64,000 bases of DNA, from positions 434,001-498,000 of the forward strand of contig NZ_CP053841.1 of assembly GCF_013201895.1 (NCBI RefSeq). Direction: 5' to 3'. Made by a program: the position numbers and the translations under genes. This DNA is from Campylobacter blaseri. Its GTDB lineage: Bacteria; Campylobacterota; Campylobacteria; Campylobacterales; Campylobacteraceae. The first letter of the stretch is position 1. Each line of letters opens with the position of its first letter. The notes under the pieces were generated by a model that was not told the DNA's origin, made no database searches, and was given only the letters and a program-made list of their open reading frames with translations. This document shows positions 30,369 to 39,700 of the stretch, piece by piece.

Positions 30369-31178
30369 ATGAGAAAAGTTATTTTTTTATTATTGTTTGT
30401 TATTAGTTTTTGTTTTTCTAACTCTTTGAGCGAGATTAGAGAAAAAGGTGTAGTTAGAATAGGTGTTTTTGATGGACAACCACCATTTTCAAGTTTTAAA
30501 AATGGCTCTTACGAAGGCTTTGAGATAGATTTTGCAAATGAATTGGCTAAACGTATTTTTGGTAATAAAGGTGGTAAGGTAGAATTTCATACAACTTATG
30601 CTAAAAATCGTATAGAAGATCTTGAAACTAATAAAGTTGATATCATACTTGCTACTCTTACTATAAATGATGAGAGAGCTAAAAGAGTTGATTTTTCTAT
30701 GCCATATTTTTCAGTTAATATAGGCATTTTAACTAAAAAAGCTGATAATATTAAAAAATCATCAGATTTAGCAGGTAAAAAAATACTTGTTGAAAATGGA
30801 ACTACTGCTCAGGCTTTTTACCAAAAAAGAGGTTTTGATACTGAAACATGCCCTAGTTCAAATGAGTGTTATAAACAATTAAAAGACAGAAATGATGTTT
30901 ATGGTTATGCAAATGATAACTTAATAGTTCTTGCTTATCCTGTTATTGATAGAGGTATGGAAGTTAATATTAAAAATTTAGGTACTTCGGACTTTTTAGG
31001 TTTGGCTGTTCAAAAAGGAAATAAAGAGTTGCTTGAATTTTTAAATCAAACGCTTATAAATTTAAGTAAAGAACATTTTTTTAGTAATGCATTTAAAAAC
31101 ACAATAGACCCTTTTTACAAAGGAACTGCAGAAGAAAAATATTTCTTACTTGATGATATTTATAGAATTTTTGGATAA
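30369..31178 (+). CDS. Periplasmic amino-acid-binding protein (SBP family 3), copy 1
   Basis: Solute receptor of polar amino-acid ABC uptake, related to PEB1/CjaA-type proteins. The 269 residues start with a Sec signal peptide ending near residue 18 (FCFSNSL). Family features are GVVRIGVFDGQPPFSSF, GFEIDFANELAKRIFG, TINDERAKRVDFSMPYF and DLAGKKILVENGTTA. Two Cys (CPSSNEC) sit where a surface disulfide could form. No permease or ATPase gene is adjacent, so it either feeds a transporter encoded elsewhere or acts alone. Strongly paralogous to the next gene, with the same C-terminal end (NPFYKGTAEEKYFLL-type). Confidence 0.9.
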   Translation: MRKVIFLLLFVISFCFSNSLSEIREKGVVRIGVFDGQPPFSSFKNGSYEGFEIDFANELAKRIFGNKGGKVEFHTTYAKNRIEDLETNKVDIILATLTINDERAKRVDFSMPYFSVNIGILTKKADNIKKSSDLAGKKILVENGTTAQAFYQKRGFDTETCPSSNECYKQLKDRNDVYGYANDNLIVLAYPVIDRGMEVNIKNLGTSDFLGLAVQKGNKELLEFLNQTLINLSKEHFFSNAFKNTIDPFYKGTAEEKYFLLDDIYRIFG

Positions 31179-31196
31179 AATTATAATTAAATATTT

Positions 31197-31228
31197 TTTC
31201 ACTCTATTTATATAAAAATAGAGTGAAA
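31197..31228 (+). terminator. Hairpin between the two binding-protein genes
   Basis: A 13-bp stem, TTTCACTCTATTT/AAATAGAGTGAAA, with a 6-base loop, 18 bases after the first gene's stop. It separates the paralogues into two units or attenuates read-through. Confidence 0.75.
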
Positions 31229-31295
31229 ACTAAAATCTACAAATTTGTTTAATTTTCTACATATTTTATTATTTATTATATTTGTTGATATTTCG

Positions 31296-31308
31296 TTTTT
31301 TTTTTTTT
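31296..31308 (+). repeat. T13 homopolymer upstream of the second binding-protein gene
   Basis: Thirteen consecutive T, ending 47 bases before the ATG at 31356, in the probable promoter or leader region. Confidence 0.85.
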
Positions 31309-31355
31309 ATATAATTACAAAAAATAGTTATATTAATTTAAATAAAAGGTTGAAA

Positions 31356-32162
31356 ATGAAAAAAATAATTTTTTCTTTAATGTTTTTTAGCTCCATTCTT
31401 TTTTCTAATACTTTGGAACAAATAGAAAGTAGCGGTGTTATAAGAATAGGTGTTAATTTTGATTATCCCCCTTTTTCATCTGAAAGAGATGGTGAATTTA
31501 GTGGATTTGAGATAGAATTTGCGAAACAAATAGGAAATAAACTTTTTGGATCAAAAGGAGGAATTGTTAAATTTATTACTGAGGATACTGATGAACGTAT
31601 TCCAAATCTTCAAAAAAACAATGTAGATATTGTTATAGATTCTCTAACTGTGACAGACGATAGAGAAAAACTAATTGATTTTTCTATGCCATATTTTTCA
31701 ACAAATGTTGGATTGCTAACTAGAAAAAGTGATAAGATCAAAAAAGAATCAGATTTATTTGGGAAAACAGTTCTTGTTATCCCAAATACTCCTGCTGGAG
31801 ATTTTTTTAAAAATAAAGGCTATAATCTCATTAAGTGCGGTGGGCCATCTGAGTGTTATAGGTTATTTTCAAGTGGCACAGGCGATGCATTTGCAGATGA
31901 CAATATAGCCGTTCTTGCATTTCCGATACTTGATAGAACAATGGAGGTTGGTATTAAGAATTTAGGAGATACTAATTATTTAGCAATTGGAGTTCAAAAA
32001 GGAAATAAAGAATTGCTTAAAAAAATTAATGACATAATGATTGATCTTAGTAGAGAAGGATTTTTTAAAAAATCTTTTAACAATACTATCAATCCATTCT
32101 ATAAAGGCACAGCTGAAGAAAAATATTTCTTACTTGAAGATATTTATAGAATTTTTGGATAA
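31356..32162 (+). CDS. Periplasmic amino-acid-binding protein (SBP family 3), copy 2
   Basis: Second of two tandem paralogues. The start is placed at ATG 31356, behind AAAAGG, because the 37 residues further upstream in this frame are low-complexity hydrophobic and a normal signal peptide begins here (KKIIFSLMFFSSILFSNTL). The 268 residues show GVIRIGVNFDYPPFSSE, GFEIEFAKQIGNKLFG, TVTDDREKLIDFSMPYF and GKTVLVIPNTPAG. A CGGPSEC pair mirrors CPSSNEC of copy 1. Binding-pocket residues differ (FDYPPF versus FDGQPPF), so ligands may differ. A long hairpin overlaps the stop. Confidence 0.9.
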   Translation: MKKIIFSLMFFSSILFSNTLEQIESSGVIRIGVNFDYPPFSSERDGEFSGFEIEFAKQIGNKLFGSKGGIVKFITEDTDERIPNLQKNNVDIVIDSLTVTDDREKLIDFSMPYFSTNVGLLTRKSDKIKKESDLFGKTVLVIPNTPAGDFFKNKGYNLIKCGGPSECYRLFSSGTGDAFADDNIAVLAFPILDRTMEVGIKNLGDTNYLAIGVQKGNKELLKKINDIMIDLSREGFFKKSFNNTINPFYKGTAEEKYFLLEDIYRIFG

Positions 32163-32194
32163 TTATTTGAGTTAGCAAAGCTAACTCAAATAAT
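32162..32194 (+). terminator. Strong hairpin terminator after binding-protein copy 2
   Basis: A 15-bp perfect stem, ATTATTTGAGTTAGC with its complement, and an AAA loop, starting on the last base of the stop codon. No long T-run follows on the + strand, but the stem is the strongest in the window. Confidence 0.75.
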
Positions 32195-32208
32195 CAAAAC
32201 AGATTAAC

Positions 32209-32349
32209 TAAACTTTAATTCTATATTTTATGGCATTATTTAAAGAGATTATATCTATATTATCTAAGCTAACTCCTGTAGGAACGCCTTGTGCGATTTT
32301 AGTTAGATTAACATCTAAATGTTTTAATTTGTCTTCAATGTATAGTATA
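32209..32349 (+). repeat. Extra copy 1 of the recR 3' end (141 bp)
   Basis: Base-for-base copy of 32575-32715 as far as I can read, i.e. the antisense of the last ~46 codons and stop of recR. It is followed by a spacer (TCCATTATATTTT...) not found in recR. The distance to copy 2 is 178 bases. Confidence 0.9.
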
Positions 32350-32386
32350 TCCATTATATTTTATATAGTTGTAATAATAGTTATTT

Positions 32387-32527
32387 TAAACTTTAATTCT
32401 ATATTTTATGGCATTATTTAAAGAGATTATATCTATATTATCTAAGCTAACTCCTGTAGGAACGCCTTGTGCGATTTTAGTTAGATTAACATCTAAATGT
32501 TTTAATTTGTCTTCAATGTATAGTATA
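32387..32527 (+). repeat. Extra copy 2 of the recR 3' end (141 bp)
   Basis: Second displaced copy, 188 bases before the true recR end. Its following spacer matches that of copy 1 but carries an additional 10 bases (TAAAATATTT). The sequence just before it (AATAATAGTTATTT) also precedes the genuine recR stop. Confidence 0.9.
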
Positions 32528-32573
32528 TCCATTATATTTTATATAGTTGTTAAAATATTTAATAATAGTTATT

Positions 32574-33146
32574 TTAAACTTTAATTCTATATTTTATGGC
32601 ATTATTTAAAGAGATTATATCTATATTATCTAAGCTAACTCCTGTAGGAACGCCTTGTGCGATTTTAGTTAGATTAACATCTAAATGTTTTAATTTGTCT
32701 TCAATGTATAGTATAACTCCATCACTATTAATGCTTGGAGTAAAGGCAAAAATGACCTCTTTTGTTTTATTATATAAAATAAAATCTTGTAATTTTTGAA
32801 TAAACTCTTCGGATATATCGTCAAAAACAAAATATAAACCCTCATATGATCCGCTCTCTTCAAGTATTAATATATCTTTAGGGTTTTCGACTATGCATAA
32901 TATATCTTTATCTCTATTTTCATCTATGCAAATATCACAAATTTCATTTTCGCTTAAAGCTCCACACTTACTACATCTCTTAATAGAACTTATAGCGTCT
33001 TCGATATTATGTGCTAAATTTAGACCAGAAAAAGAGTCAACAAGACTAACATGGTATGCAAATTTTAGTGCTGATTTTTTACCAACTCCCGGTAATTTTT
33101 GAAAAGATGCTACAAGTTCTTCAAATTTATTAATTTTGTTTTTCAC
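32574..33146 (-). CDS. recR: Recombination protein RecR
   Basis: RecR forms a DNA clamp and with RecO loads RecA on gapped DNA. The 190-residue protein has the N-terminal helix-hairpin-helix (FQKLPGVGKKSALKFA), the zinc finger CSKCGALSENEICDIC, and a Toprim domain (ILCIVENPKDILILEESG...YFVFDD). The C-terminal Walker-like region is [17 protein letters not shown]. Its 3' 141 bases are repeated twice downstream. It overlaps racS by 17 bases on the same strand. The order recR next to racS-racR next to dnaJ is as in C. jejuni. Confidence 0.96.
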   Translation of the reverse strand: MKNKINKFEELVASFQKLPGVGKKSALKFAYHVSLVDSFSGLNLAHNIEDAISSIKRCSKCGALSENEICDICIDENRDKDILCIVENPKDILILEESGSYEGLYFVFDDISEEFIQKLQDFILYNKTKEVIFAFTPSINSDGVILYIEDKLKHLDVNLTKIAQGVPTGVSLDNIDIISLNNAIKYRIKV

Positions 33147-34437
33147 TAATTTTTTTCTTTTTAGATGTTTTATTTGTTATTGGTATTTTACAGCTTTGTT
33201 CGATTTTTATACTATCATCAAATATAACACAAAAACTATGCATTCCTTGACTATAATAGTGGTCAAATTTAAATTTATGCAATTTACATATTTCATCTAC
33301 TATATGTAAACCTAGTCCCATTCCTGTGCTTTTTTCATTTTTATTTCTAACAAAAGCTTGTTTATAATGCTCAATAGACATAGAAAAAGGTCTTCCTCTG
33401 TTTTGGATACATATTCTTTCTTTTGTGCAAGTTACATTAACTTTTTTATCATCAGAATATTTAAGTCCATTATCTATAAGATTTTTTATAGCGAGGGAAA
33501 ATAGTTGAAAATCAATATTAATGACAGCATCTTCTTCGTAATTTAAATTAATATGCTCGTCCCAATTATCTAGCAATAACATATCTTTTACCTGTTCTAT
33601 TATTAAGCTAAAATGGTATTCTTGAAAATTTATAGAGTATGATTTTGAAAGAAGTTGCTCAATTTTTGCAAATTCATTAATTAATATCTCAAGTCTTTCA
33701 AATATATTAATAAGCCTTGATTTTTGAATATCATCATCTATCATTTCTGATACTATTCTTCCTTTTCCAATAGGGGTTTTAAGTTCATGCATAATAGTTC
33801 TTAAAAATAGTTGTCTTGAAGAAACTAGCTCTTGTATTTTTAAAGCAGCTTTGTCAAATTCATGAGCTACTTGTGCTATCTCATCATTGCCTTTAATTTT
33901 TGAATAGTTTGTATCTAAATTTCCAGAACTAAATTTCTTAATATTATAATTTAACTTTTTTAGTGGATCTAAACTCTTCATAACTGATAGATATAAAGAT
34001 ATTAGAAGAATAACAGTTATAAAAAATCCAGCCCAAAGTGGGTCATTGATATTTTTTGAACCAATACTTTCAAAAGTTATATTAAAAGATTTGTTATGTA
34101 GATGTAGATATAAAACATTTTGATATTTTAAAGATATAAATTCACCAATAGGAGTGTTGTTTGTAAATATAATTTTTCCATTTAAAACATTATTTATTAA
34201 ATTTTTATCTTTAACTATTGCAAGATTAAAGGTTTTGAAGTAGTCTTCAATGTCTTGAGGTGGTGTTGATTTTCTATATAAAGATATAAGATAATCGATA
34301 GAATTCAGCTGAGAAATTCTCATACGATCAAAGGCTTGATTTGTCTGAATTCTACCAAATGTTATAAATAGCACACACACCAAAGTAAATGCTATAGTAA
34401 ATACAATGCTAATTTTTGTACTTAAAGAGTTCTTCAT
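33130..34437 (-). CDS. racS: Sensor histidine kinase RacS
   Basis: Membrane kinase of the RacRS two-component system, which in C. jejuni adjusts growth at low oxygen and with temperature. 435 residues: N-terminal helix (about 8-27), a ~110-residue periplasmic domain, a second helix (about 135-155), HAMP, then the HisKA box MHELKTPIGKGR with the phospho-His near residue 222. The HATPase has N-box NLIDNGLKYS and GMGLGLHIVDEI. The final ~20 residues are Lys/Ser-rich. It overlaps racR by 4 bases and recR by 17. The name rests on synteny with C. jejuni Cj1261-Cj1263 from memory. Confidence 0.9.
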   Translation of the reverse strand: MKNSLSTKISIVFTIAFTLVCVLFITFGRIQTNQAFDRMRISQLNSIDYLISLYRKSTPPQDIEDYFKTFNLAIVKDKNLINNVLNGKIIFTNNTPIGEFISLKYQNVLYLHLHNKSFNITFESIGSKNINDPLWAGFFITVILLISLYLSVMKSLDPLKKLNYNIKKFSSGNLDTNYSKIKGNDEIAQVAHEFDKAALKIQELVSSRQLFLRTIMHELKTPIGKGRIVSEMIDDDIQKSRLINIFERLEILINEFAKIEQLLSKSYSINFQEYHFSLIIEQVKDMLLLDNWDEHINLNYEEDAVINIDFQLFSLAIKNLIDNGLKYSDDKKVNVTCTKERICIQNRGRPFSMSIEHYKQAFVRNKNEKSTGMGLGLHIVDEICKLHKFKFDHYYSQGMHSFCVIFDDSIKIEQSCKIPITNKTSKKKKISEKQN

Positions 34438-35105
34438 CCTATGAGTTTATATCCTATACCACGAACAGAGAAAATATGTTTAGGATTTTTAGAATTATCA
34501 CCTATTTTAGCACGAAGCCTTCCTATAATAACATCAAGACTTTTAGAATCTTTGTCTTTTAGGCTTTTGCAATTATATACAAGTTGTTCTCTTGATACTG
34601 AAAAGCTGTGTTGTTTGATTAGATATTCTAGAATTTCATATTCAGCTGGCGTTAATACTAGCGGTTCATTGTTGTAATAAATTTCATGTCTTTTTTCATC
34701 AACTCTAAAAGCACTATCAATTTCGGATTCTTGTGCTTCTGATGTTTTTTTATAGCGTCTTATAAGACTCATAATTCTTGCATACATCTCTTTTGGATCA
34801 TATGGTTTTGGCATATAGTCATCCGCACCTATTTGAAGCCCAATTACACGGTCACTAACATCACTTCTAGCTGAAGATATAATTATAGGGATATCATATT
34901 TTTCACGAATTTCTCTACACACCTCAAGCCCGTCCATTCCAGGCAAAGTTAAATCAAGAATAAGTAGATCGTAGTTTTTAACCCCAGCGCTAAGTCCAAG
35001 ATAAGGGTCTTCATAATTGGTTATTTTTATATTAAATTTAAGTAAATATTCAGATAAAATTTGTGCAAACTCAACATCATCTTCAATCATTAAAACATTA
35101 ATCAT
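34434..35105 (-). CDS. racR: Response regulator RacR (OmpR family)
   Basis: 223-residue DNA-binding regulator. The receiver domain has acidic pocket EDD (residues 8-10), phospho-acceptor Asp51 in LLILDLTLPGMDG, conserved Ser/Thr at IISSA and Lys in MPKPYDPKE. The C-terminal winged helix (residues ~125-222) has LTPAEYEILEYLI and the final IFSVRGIGYKL. It is the first gene of racR-racS-recR, divergent from dnaJ. In C. jejuni RacR also influences dnaJ and heat response, which matches the shared intergenic region here. Confidence 0.93.
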   Translation of the reverse strand: MINVLMIEDDVEFAQILSEYLLKFNIKITNYEDPYLGLSAGVKNYDLLILDLTLPGMDGLEVCREIREKYDIPIIISSARSDVSDRVIGLQIGADDYMPKPYDPKEMYARIMSLIRRYKKTSEAQESEIDSAFRVDEKRHEIYYNNEPLVLTPAEYEILEYLIKQHSFSVSREQLVYNCKSLKDKDSKSLDVIIGRLRAKIGDNSKNPKHIFSVRGIGYKLIG

Positions 35106-35132
35106 ATTGGTCCTTCTATTATTTTAAAATAC

Positions 35133-35141
35133 ATTATATCA
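35133..35141 (-). promoter_or_regulatory. Extended -10 promoter of racR
   Basis: On the minus strand the bases read TGATATAAT preceded by T-rich sequence, about 28 bases ahead of the racR ATG. It lies in the ~105-base space shared with the divergent dnaJ gene. Confidence 0.55.
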
Positions 35142-35210
35142 AAAATTTATAAATATTTTAATATATTTAGATAAAATCAAAGATTGAATACAATACAAAC
35201 GGAGAAAAAA

Positions 35211-36326
35211 TTGGCAAGTTTAGATTATTATGAAATTTTAGAAGTATCTAGGGATGCTAGCGATGATGAGATAAAAAAAGCTTTTAGAAAAATGGCTTTA
35301 AAATACCATCCTGATAGAAATCAAGGAGACAAAGAGGCTGAAAAAAAATTTAAAGAAGTAAATGAGGCCTATCAGTGCTTAGGCGATAGAGAAAAAAGAA
35401 ATATTTATGATACATATGGAAAAGATGGATTAAACGGAGCTTCTGGAGGAGGTTTTGGCGGATTTGAAGATTTTGATTTAGGGGATATATTTAGTTCATT
35501 TTTTGGCGATGGATTTGGTGGTGCGACTGGACAAAGAAGACAAAGAAATTTGGATAATTATCCCTTAGATGTGGAAATTGGTTTAACTGTTAATTTTAAA
35601 GATGCTGTATTTGGTAAAGAAAAAGAGTTAAAATATAAAATTAAAAAACCTTGTAAGGCTTGTGATGGAAGTGGATCAAAAGATGGTAAAAAAGAGACTT
35701 GTCCTACTTGTGGAGGAAGGGGTCAAATAAGCCAAAGAAGAGGTTTTATGAGTTATATTCAAACATGTCCTACATGTAAAGGCGAAGGCGAGATAATAAA
35801 AGAAAAATGCATTAAATGTAATGGACTTGGATATGAAGAAGAAAATATTAGTTTTAAGTTTAGCATTCCAAAAGGAGTTGATAACGGCTTAAAGATAAGA
35901 ATAGCAGAAAAGGGGAACCTATCTAAAGACGGTAGTTATGGAGATTTATATGTTAACATTAGAGTTAAGGAAGATAGTAAATTTGTAAGAAATGGTGATG
36001 ATGTTTACATGGAAGTTCCTATATTTGTAACACAAGCTATTTTAGGAGAGACTATAAAAATAGAAACACTTAGAGGTAAGAAAGATTTAGAGCTTCATGT
36101 AGGAACAAAGGATGGTGAGCAGTTTATTTTAGAAAATGAAGGTATTGAAAATATAAGAACTAAAAAACTAGGAAGACTAATTGCTCAAGTTTCTATTAAA
36201 ATGCCAAAAAAAATAGATGAAAAGCAAGAAAAACTACTAAAAGAATTACAAGAGAGTTTTAATGTAAAAAATAATGAAATTATAGAAGAAAGTCTGTTTG
36301 ATAAAATTAAAGGTTGGTTTAAATAG
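35211..36326 (+). CDS. dnaJ: Chaperone DnaJ
   Basis: Co-chaperone that delivers unfolded proteins to DnaK and stimulates its ATPase. The TTG at 35211 is preferred over the in-frame TTG at 35184 because CGGAG lies just before it and the J domain starts directly ([10 protein letters not shown]). About 371 residues: J domain with HPD (KYHPDR), a Gly/Phe-rich linker, four zinc-finger repeats ([32 protein letters not shown]), and the two-lobed C-terminal substrate domain. A hairpin overlaps the stop codon. Confidence 0.96.
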   Translation: MASLDYYEILEVSRDASDDEIKKAFRKMALKYHPDRNQGDKEAEKKFKEVNEAYQCLGDREKRNIYDTYGKDGLNGASGGGFGGFEDFDLGDIFSSFFGDGFGGATGQRRQRNLDNYPLDVEIGLTVNFKDAVFGKEKELKYKIKKPCKACDGSGSKDGKKETCPTCGGRGQISQRRGFMSYIQTCPTCKGEGEIIKEKCIKCNGLGYEEENISFKFSIPKGVDNGLKIRIAEKGNLSKDGSYGDLYVNIRVKEDSKFVRNGDDVYMEVPIFVTQAILGETIKIETLRGKKDLELHVGTKDGEQFILENEGIENIRTKKLGRLIAQVSIKMPKKIDEKQEKLLKELQESFNVKNNEIIEESLFDKIKGWFK

Positions 36327-36348
36327 GCGATATCGTAACCGCCTATTT
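36321..36348. terminator. Hairpin between dnaJ and the CheY-like gene
   Basis: Stem AAATAGGCG/CGCCTATTT with a 10-base loop, overlapping the dnaJ stop and followed by an A/T-rich run toward the convergent gene; probably serves both directions. Confidence 0.75.
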
Positions 36349-36355
36349 AAATTTT

Positions 36356-36733
36356 TTATCCAAGATCTATAAGTTTGCTTATTTCTTGAATTAATGCTTG
36401 CTCTGCTATCGGCTTTGCTATAAAGCCGTTAGCTCCTCTGCTCATAGCTTCTTTTTTTACGGTTTCATCCGTAGTTAAAACAACTATTGGAATATTGAAG
36501 TTTGAGTTTTTGCTATAAACATTGCTTAAAAACTCGAGTCCATTCATAACAGGCATGACAATATCTAAAAGAATTAAATCTATGTCACCTCTTTTATCTA
36601 AGACACCAAGGGCATCTAGCCCATTAGACGCTTTTATAATTTCATTTACATTGGCATGCTTTTTAAGCATAACTTCTGTAAGTTTTAAGTTGATAGCATC
36701 ATCATCTATCATTAGTATGTTAATTGATTTCAC
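36356..36733 (-). CDS. Single-domain response regulator (CheY-like)
   Basis: 125 residues, receiver domain only: acidic pair DDD at residues 10-12, phospho-acceptor Asp57 in LILLDIVMPVMNG, Thr in VVLTTDE, and Lys in FIAKPIAEQ. There is no output domain, so it acts by protein contact or as a phosphate shuttle. It lies 9 bases downstream of the hybrid kinase gene on the same strand and is very likely its partner. It is not the chemotaxis CheY by context. Confidence 0.92.
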   Translation of the reverse strand: MKSINILMIDDDAINLKLTEVMLKKHANVNEIIKASNGLDALGVLDKRGDIDLILLDIVMPVMNGLEFLSNVYSKNSNFNIPIVVLTTDETVKKEAMSRGANGFIAKPIAEQALIQEISKLIDLG

Positions 36734-36742
36734 ATTAATTCC

Positions 36743-39700
36743 TTATATATATTTTTTAGCTAAATTTTCAAGCCCAGATTTTTTTATTTTACTGTTTACC
36801 ACTTCGGTAAAACTATCTTCTAAAAGATGAACACTTTCATCTTCAGGATTAGCAAATAGTACAGTTTTTATATTATCTTGACTTGTCAATTTTTCAAATT
36901 CATTTAAATTGTGATCTACTATTTTATGGTCAACCATAACTACTTTATAAGAGTTAGTTTTTAGTAACTTTAGTAGATCTTCCATGTTATTAGCCGTATC
37001 AATTTTGTTTGAGAATTGTTTTAAAACAGCGTAAAAAATTTGATTTTCTAATTTTGTTTTTTTACAAAGTAAAATATCTTTAGATGTAGATTCAGATTTT
37101 TTTTCTAACTCCTCAAAACTTTCACTATGTCTATTTGAAGCAATTTCTTTTTTTACTGGCTTAAGAACTTTTTTAATCACTTTTTTTGGAACTTTTTTAA
37201 TCACTTTTTTCTTTATAATTTTCTTTTCAGTTACTTGTTCATTTGCTCCAACTTTTTTATGTGGAATAAACATCTCAAGCATATTAGCCAATACATCTTT
37301 TTTAATAGGTTTTGTGCAGTATTCATCAAGTCCTTCTGCTAAAAATCTTTCCCTATCTCCTTCAAGCGCATTTGCAGTAACAGCAACTATAGGAATATGG
37401 TTTAAGCCCTGTTCTTTTTCATAGGCTTTTATCTGTTTAGTTGCTTCAACACCATCCATAACAGGCATAGCAATATCCATAAAGATGATATCAAAATCTC
37501 TTTGCTGTCTTTGTTCTAAAGCCAATTTACCATTGCCAACTATTTTTAGATTTAATCCAAAACTGCTAAGTGTGTGTTTGATTAGTTTTTGGTTAATTTC
37601 ATTATCTTCCGCAACTAGAGCATCTGCATTATATTGCCTACTATCTCCTGCTTTAGATGTTTGCTCTTTTGGAACTTCAACTACTTCTTCTACTTCGACC
37701 TCTTCATCAACATATACAGTCACCTCTTCTTCTACTTCAACATATTCTATGTTATCATCTTTAACAAAGGTATCTGTTTCTAATGTTTGATTAGTAGATG
37801 AAAACACTTCTAACTCTTCAGGTTTTTCATCTGGGATTTTTTGATCAAGAGTAATATCTAGTTTTATACCTTCATCTTCTTTTTCAGTACTTTCTATTTT
37901 TTTCGTTTGAGCTTCTGTTTCCTCATTGAAATTAAAGCTTAGTGCAATATCGTCTTCTGTATCATCAGAAGGTTTAATGTTTTCTAGGTCATTTTGAGTT
38001 AAGTTTGAGTCAATTGTAGCTTTAGGAACATCTTCAATTGTAGGAATATCTGCTTGTTTAGCTGACGATTCGTTTATTTTACTTCTTAATATATCTCTTA
38101 AATTTTGAGCTACGTCGCTTTGAGTTTTTCTCTCACTTCCAACATCAGTTTTTTCTATAGTCTCTTCTTTGGCTTTTATAGATATGTTTTGATCATCAAT
38201 GCTTATTGAACCATGTTGTTGGGTCAAATTTTGTTTAATGTTTATATCTAAATTTAAAGGTCCTGATTTTGTAATTTTACCACTTTTTACAAGTCTTTCC
38301 ATAAATTTGACTATTTTTGATGTGTTCATAGGTTCAGAAATAGTATATATATTATCATCTTGAATGTTAAGAACTTGCAGCTCTTTTGGTTTTGCACTAA
38401 TTGCAATAGGTATGCTTAGTTTCCTGTTTAACATAGCATAGTCTTTTAGTCTAATTAGTAATACATCAAAATTATCTTCATCTATATCGCTAGCATTTTC
38501 AAAAATCTCTACGCTACCTTTCATATACTTAATATATTCTTTTGCTATAGTATTATATGCATGGTGAGCTGAATCGGTAAGAATAGCAAACCTAGTACCC
38601 CTTACATCTTTATATCTCTCTCTTCCATCTGATTTTTCTGTCTCTTTAAATGTTAAAGTAAAGTAAAATCTTGAACCTTTTCCCTCTTCTGATTCAACTT
38701 CTAATATACCGCCCATCATAGATACATATTTTGAACAAATTGTAAGACCTAGACCTGTACCACCATATCTTCTTGTTATGGTTGAGTCTGCTTGTGAGAA
38801 AGCACTAAAGATATTTTCAAGTCTGTCTGGCGATATACCAATACCATTATCTTTTACACTAAAGCTAATTTTTGCCTCACCTTCAATATCAGATTGCAAG
38901 CGACTAATTTCAACAAGTATAGTGCCGTTAGTAGGAGTAAACTTAACAGCATTGCTCATTAGGTTAATTAAAATTTCTTTAATTTTCGGAACATCTCCAT
39001 ATAAATGATTTACTAAACTAGGATCAATGTATGATAGCAAATCAATATTCTTCTCGCTAGATTTTGCAGCATAAACTTCAATAGCGCTTTCAAAATCTGA
39101 AATTGGGTCAAATAGAATATCTTCAATTTCAATTTTATTACTTTCAATTTTGGAAACATCAAGAATATTATTTATAATGGTTAACAGGTTTTCAGAGCTT
39201 TTTTCAACGGTTTCAACATAGTCTCTTTGTTCCTCATCAAGTTCTGTGTTGCTAAGAAGTTCAGTAAATCCTAAAATACCATTTAGAGGTGTTCTAATCT
39301 CATGGGACATATTTGCAAGAAAGATTGATTTGGCTTTGTTGGCTTCTTCAGCTGCTTGTTTTTCTCTTGCTATGGCATCAACTGCATCCTCGATAACTGA
39401 ATAAGCCCTAGTTAGACCTTCAGATGTTCTTAAGTCAATATGAATGTCTTGGTTTGAAATATGCCCAATATTGCCAAGAACCCCATCAAGTTCTTCTATA
39501 TTTCTTTGGAATCTTCTAATAACTATAATAGCCATAAATAATAGTATCAATGCGGCTATAGCAACTCCAATAGATATAAATAGCTGAGTTTTGATTCCTT
39601 CTTGATATGCTTTTTCTTTTGCATTTAGTTCACCATCAATTTTTTCAGCTATTTGTTGGATTAGTTTAACTTTATCACTTGCAGCAGCAAACCATTCCAT

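Noticed and set aside
32230-32421. A + strand 63-residue frame over the recR repeat
   Set aside because: It is the antisense of the recR C terminus within the duplicated block; no ribosome site and no independent protein character.
37485-37790. Ser/Thr-rich + strand frame of 101 residues
   Set aside because: Shadow of the Glu/Val-rich linker of the hybrid kinase on the opposite strand.
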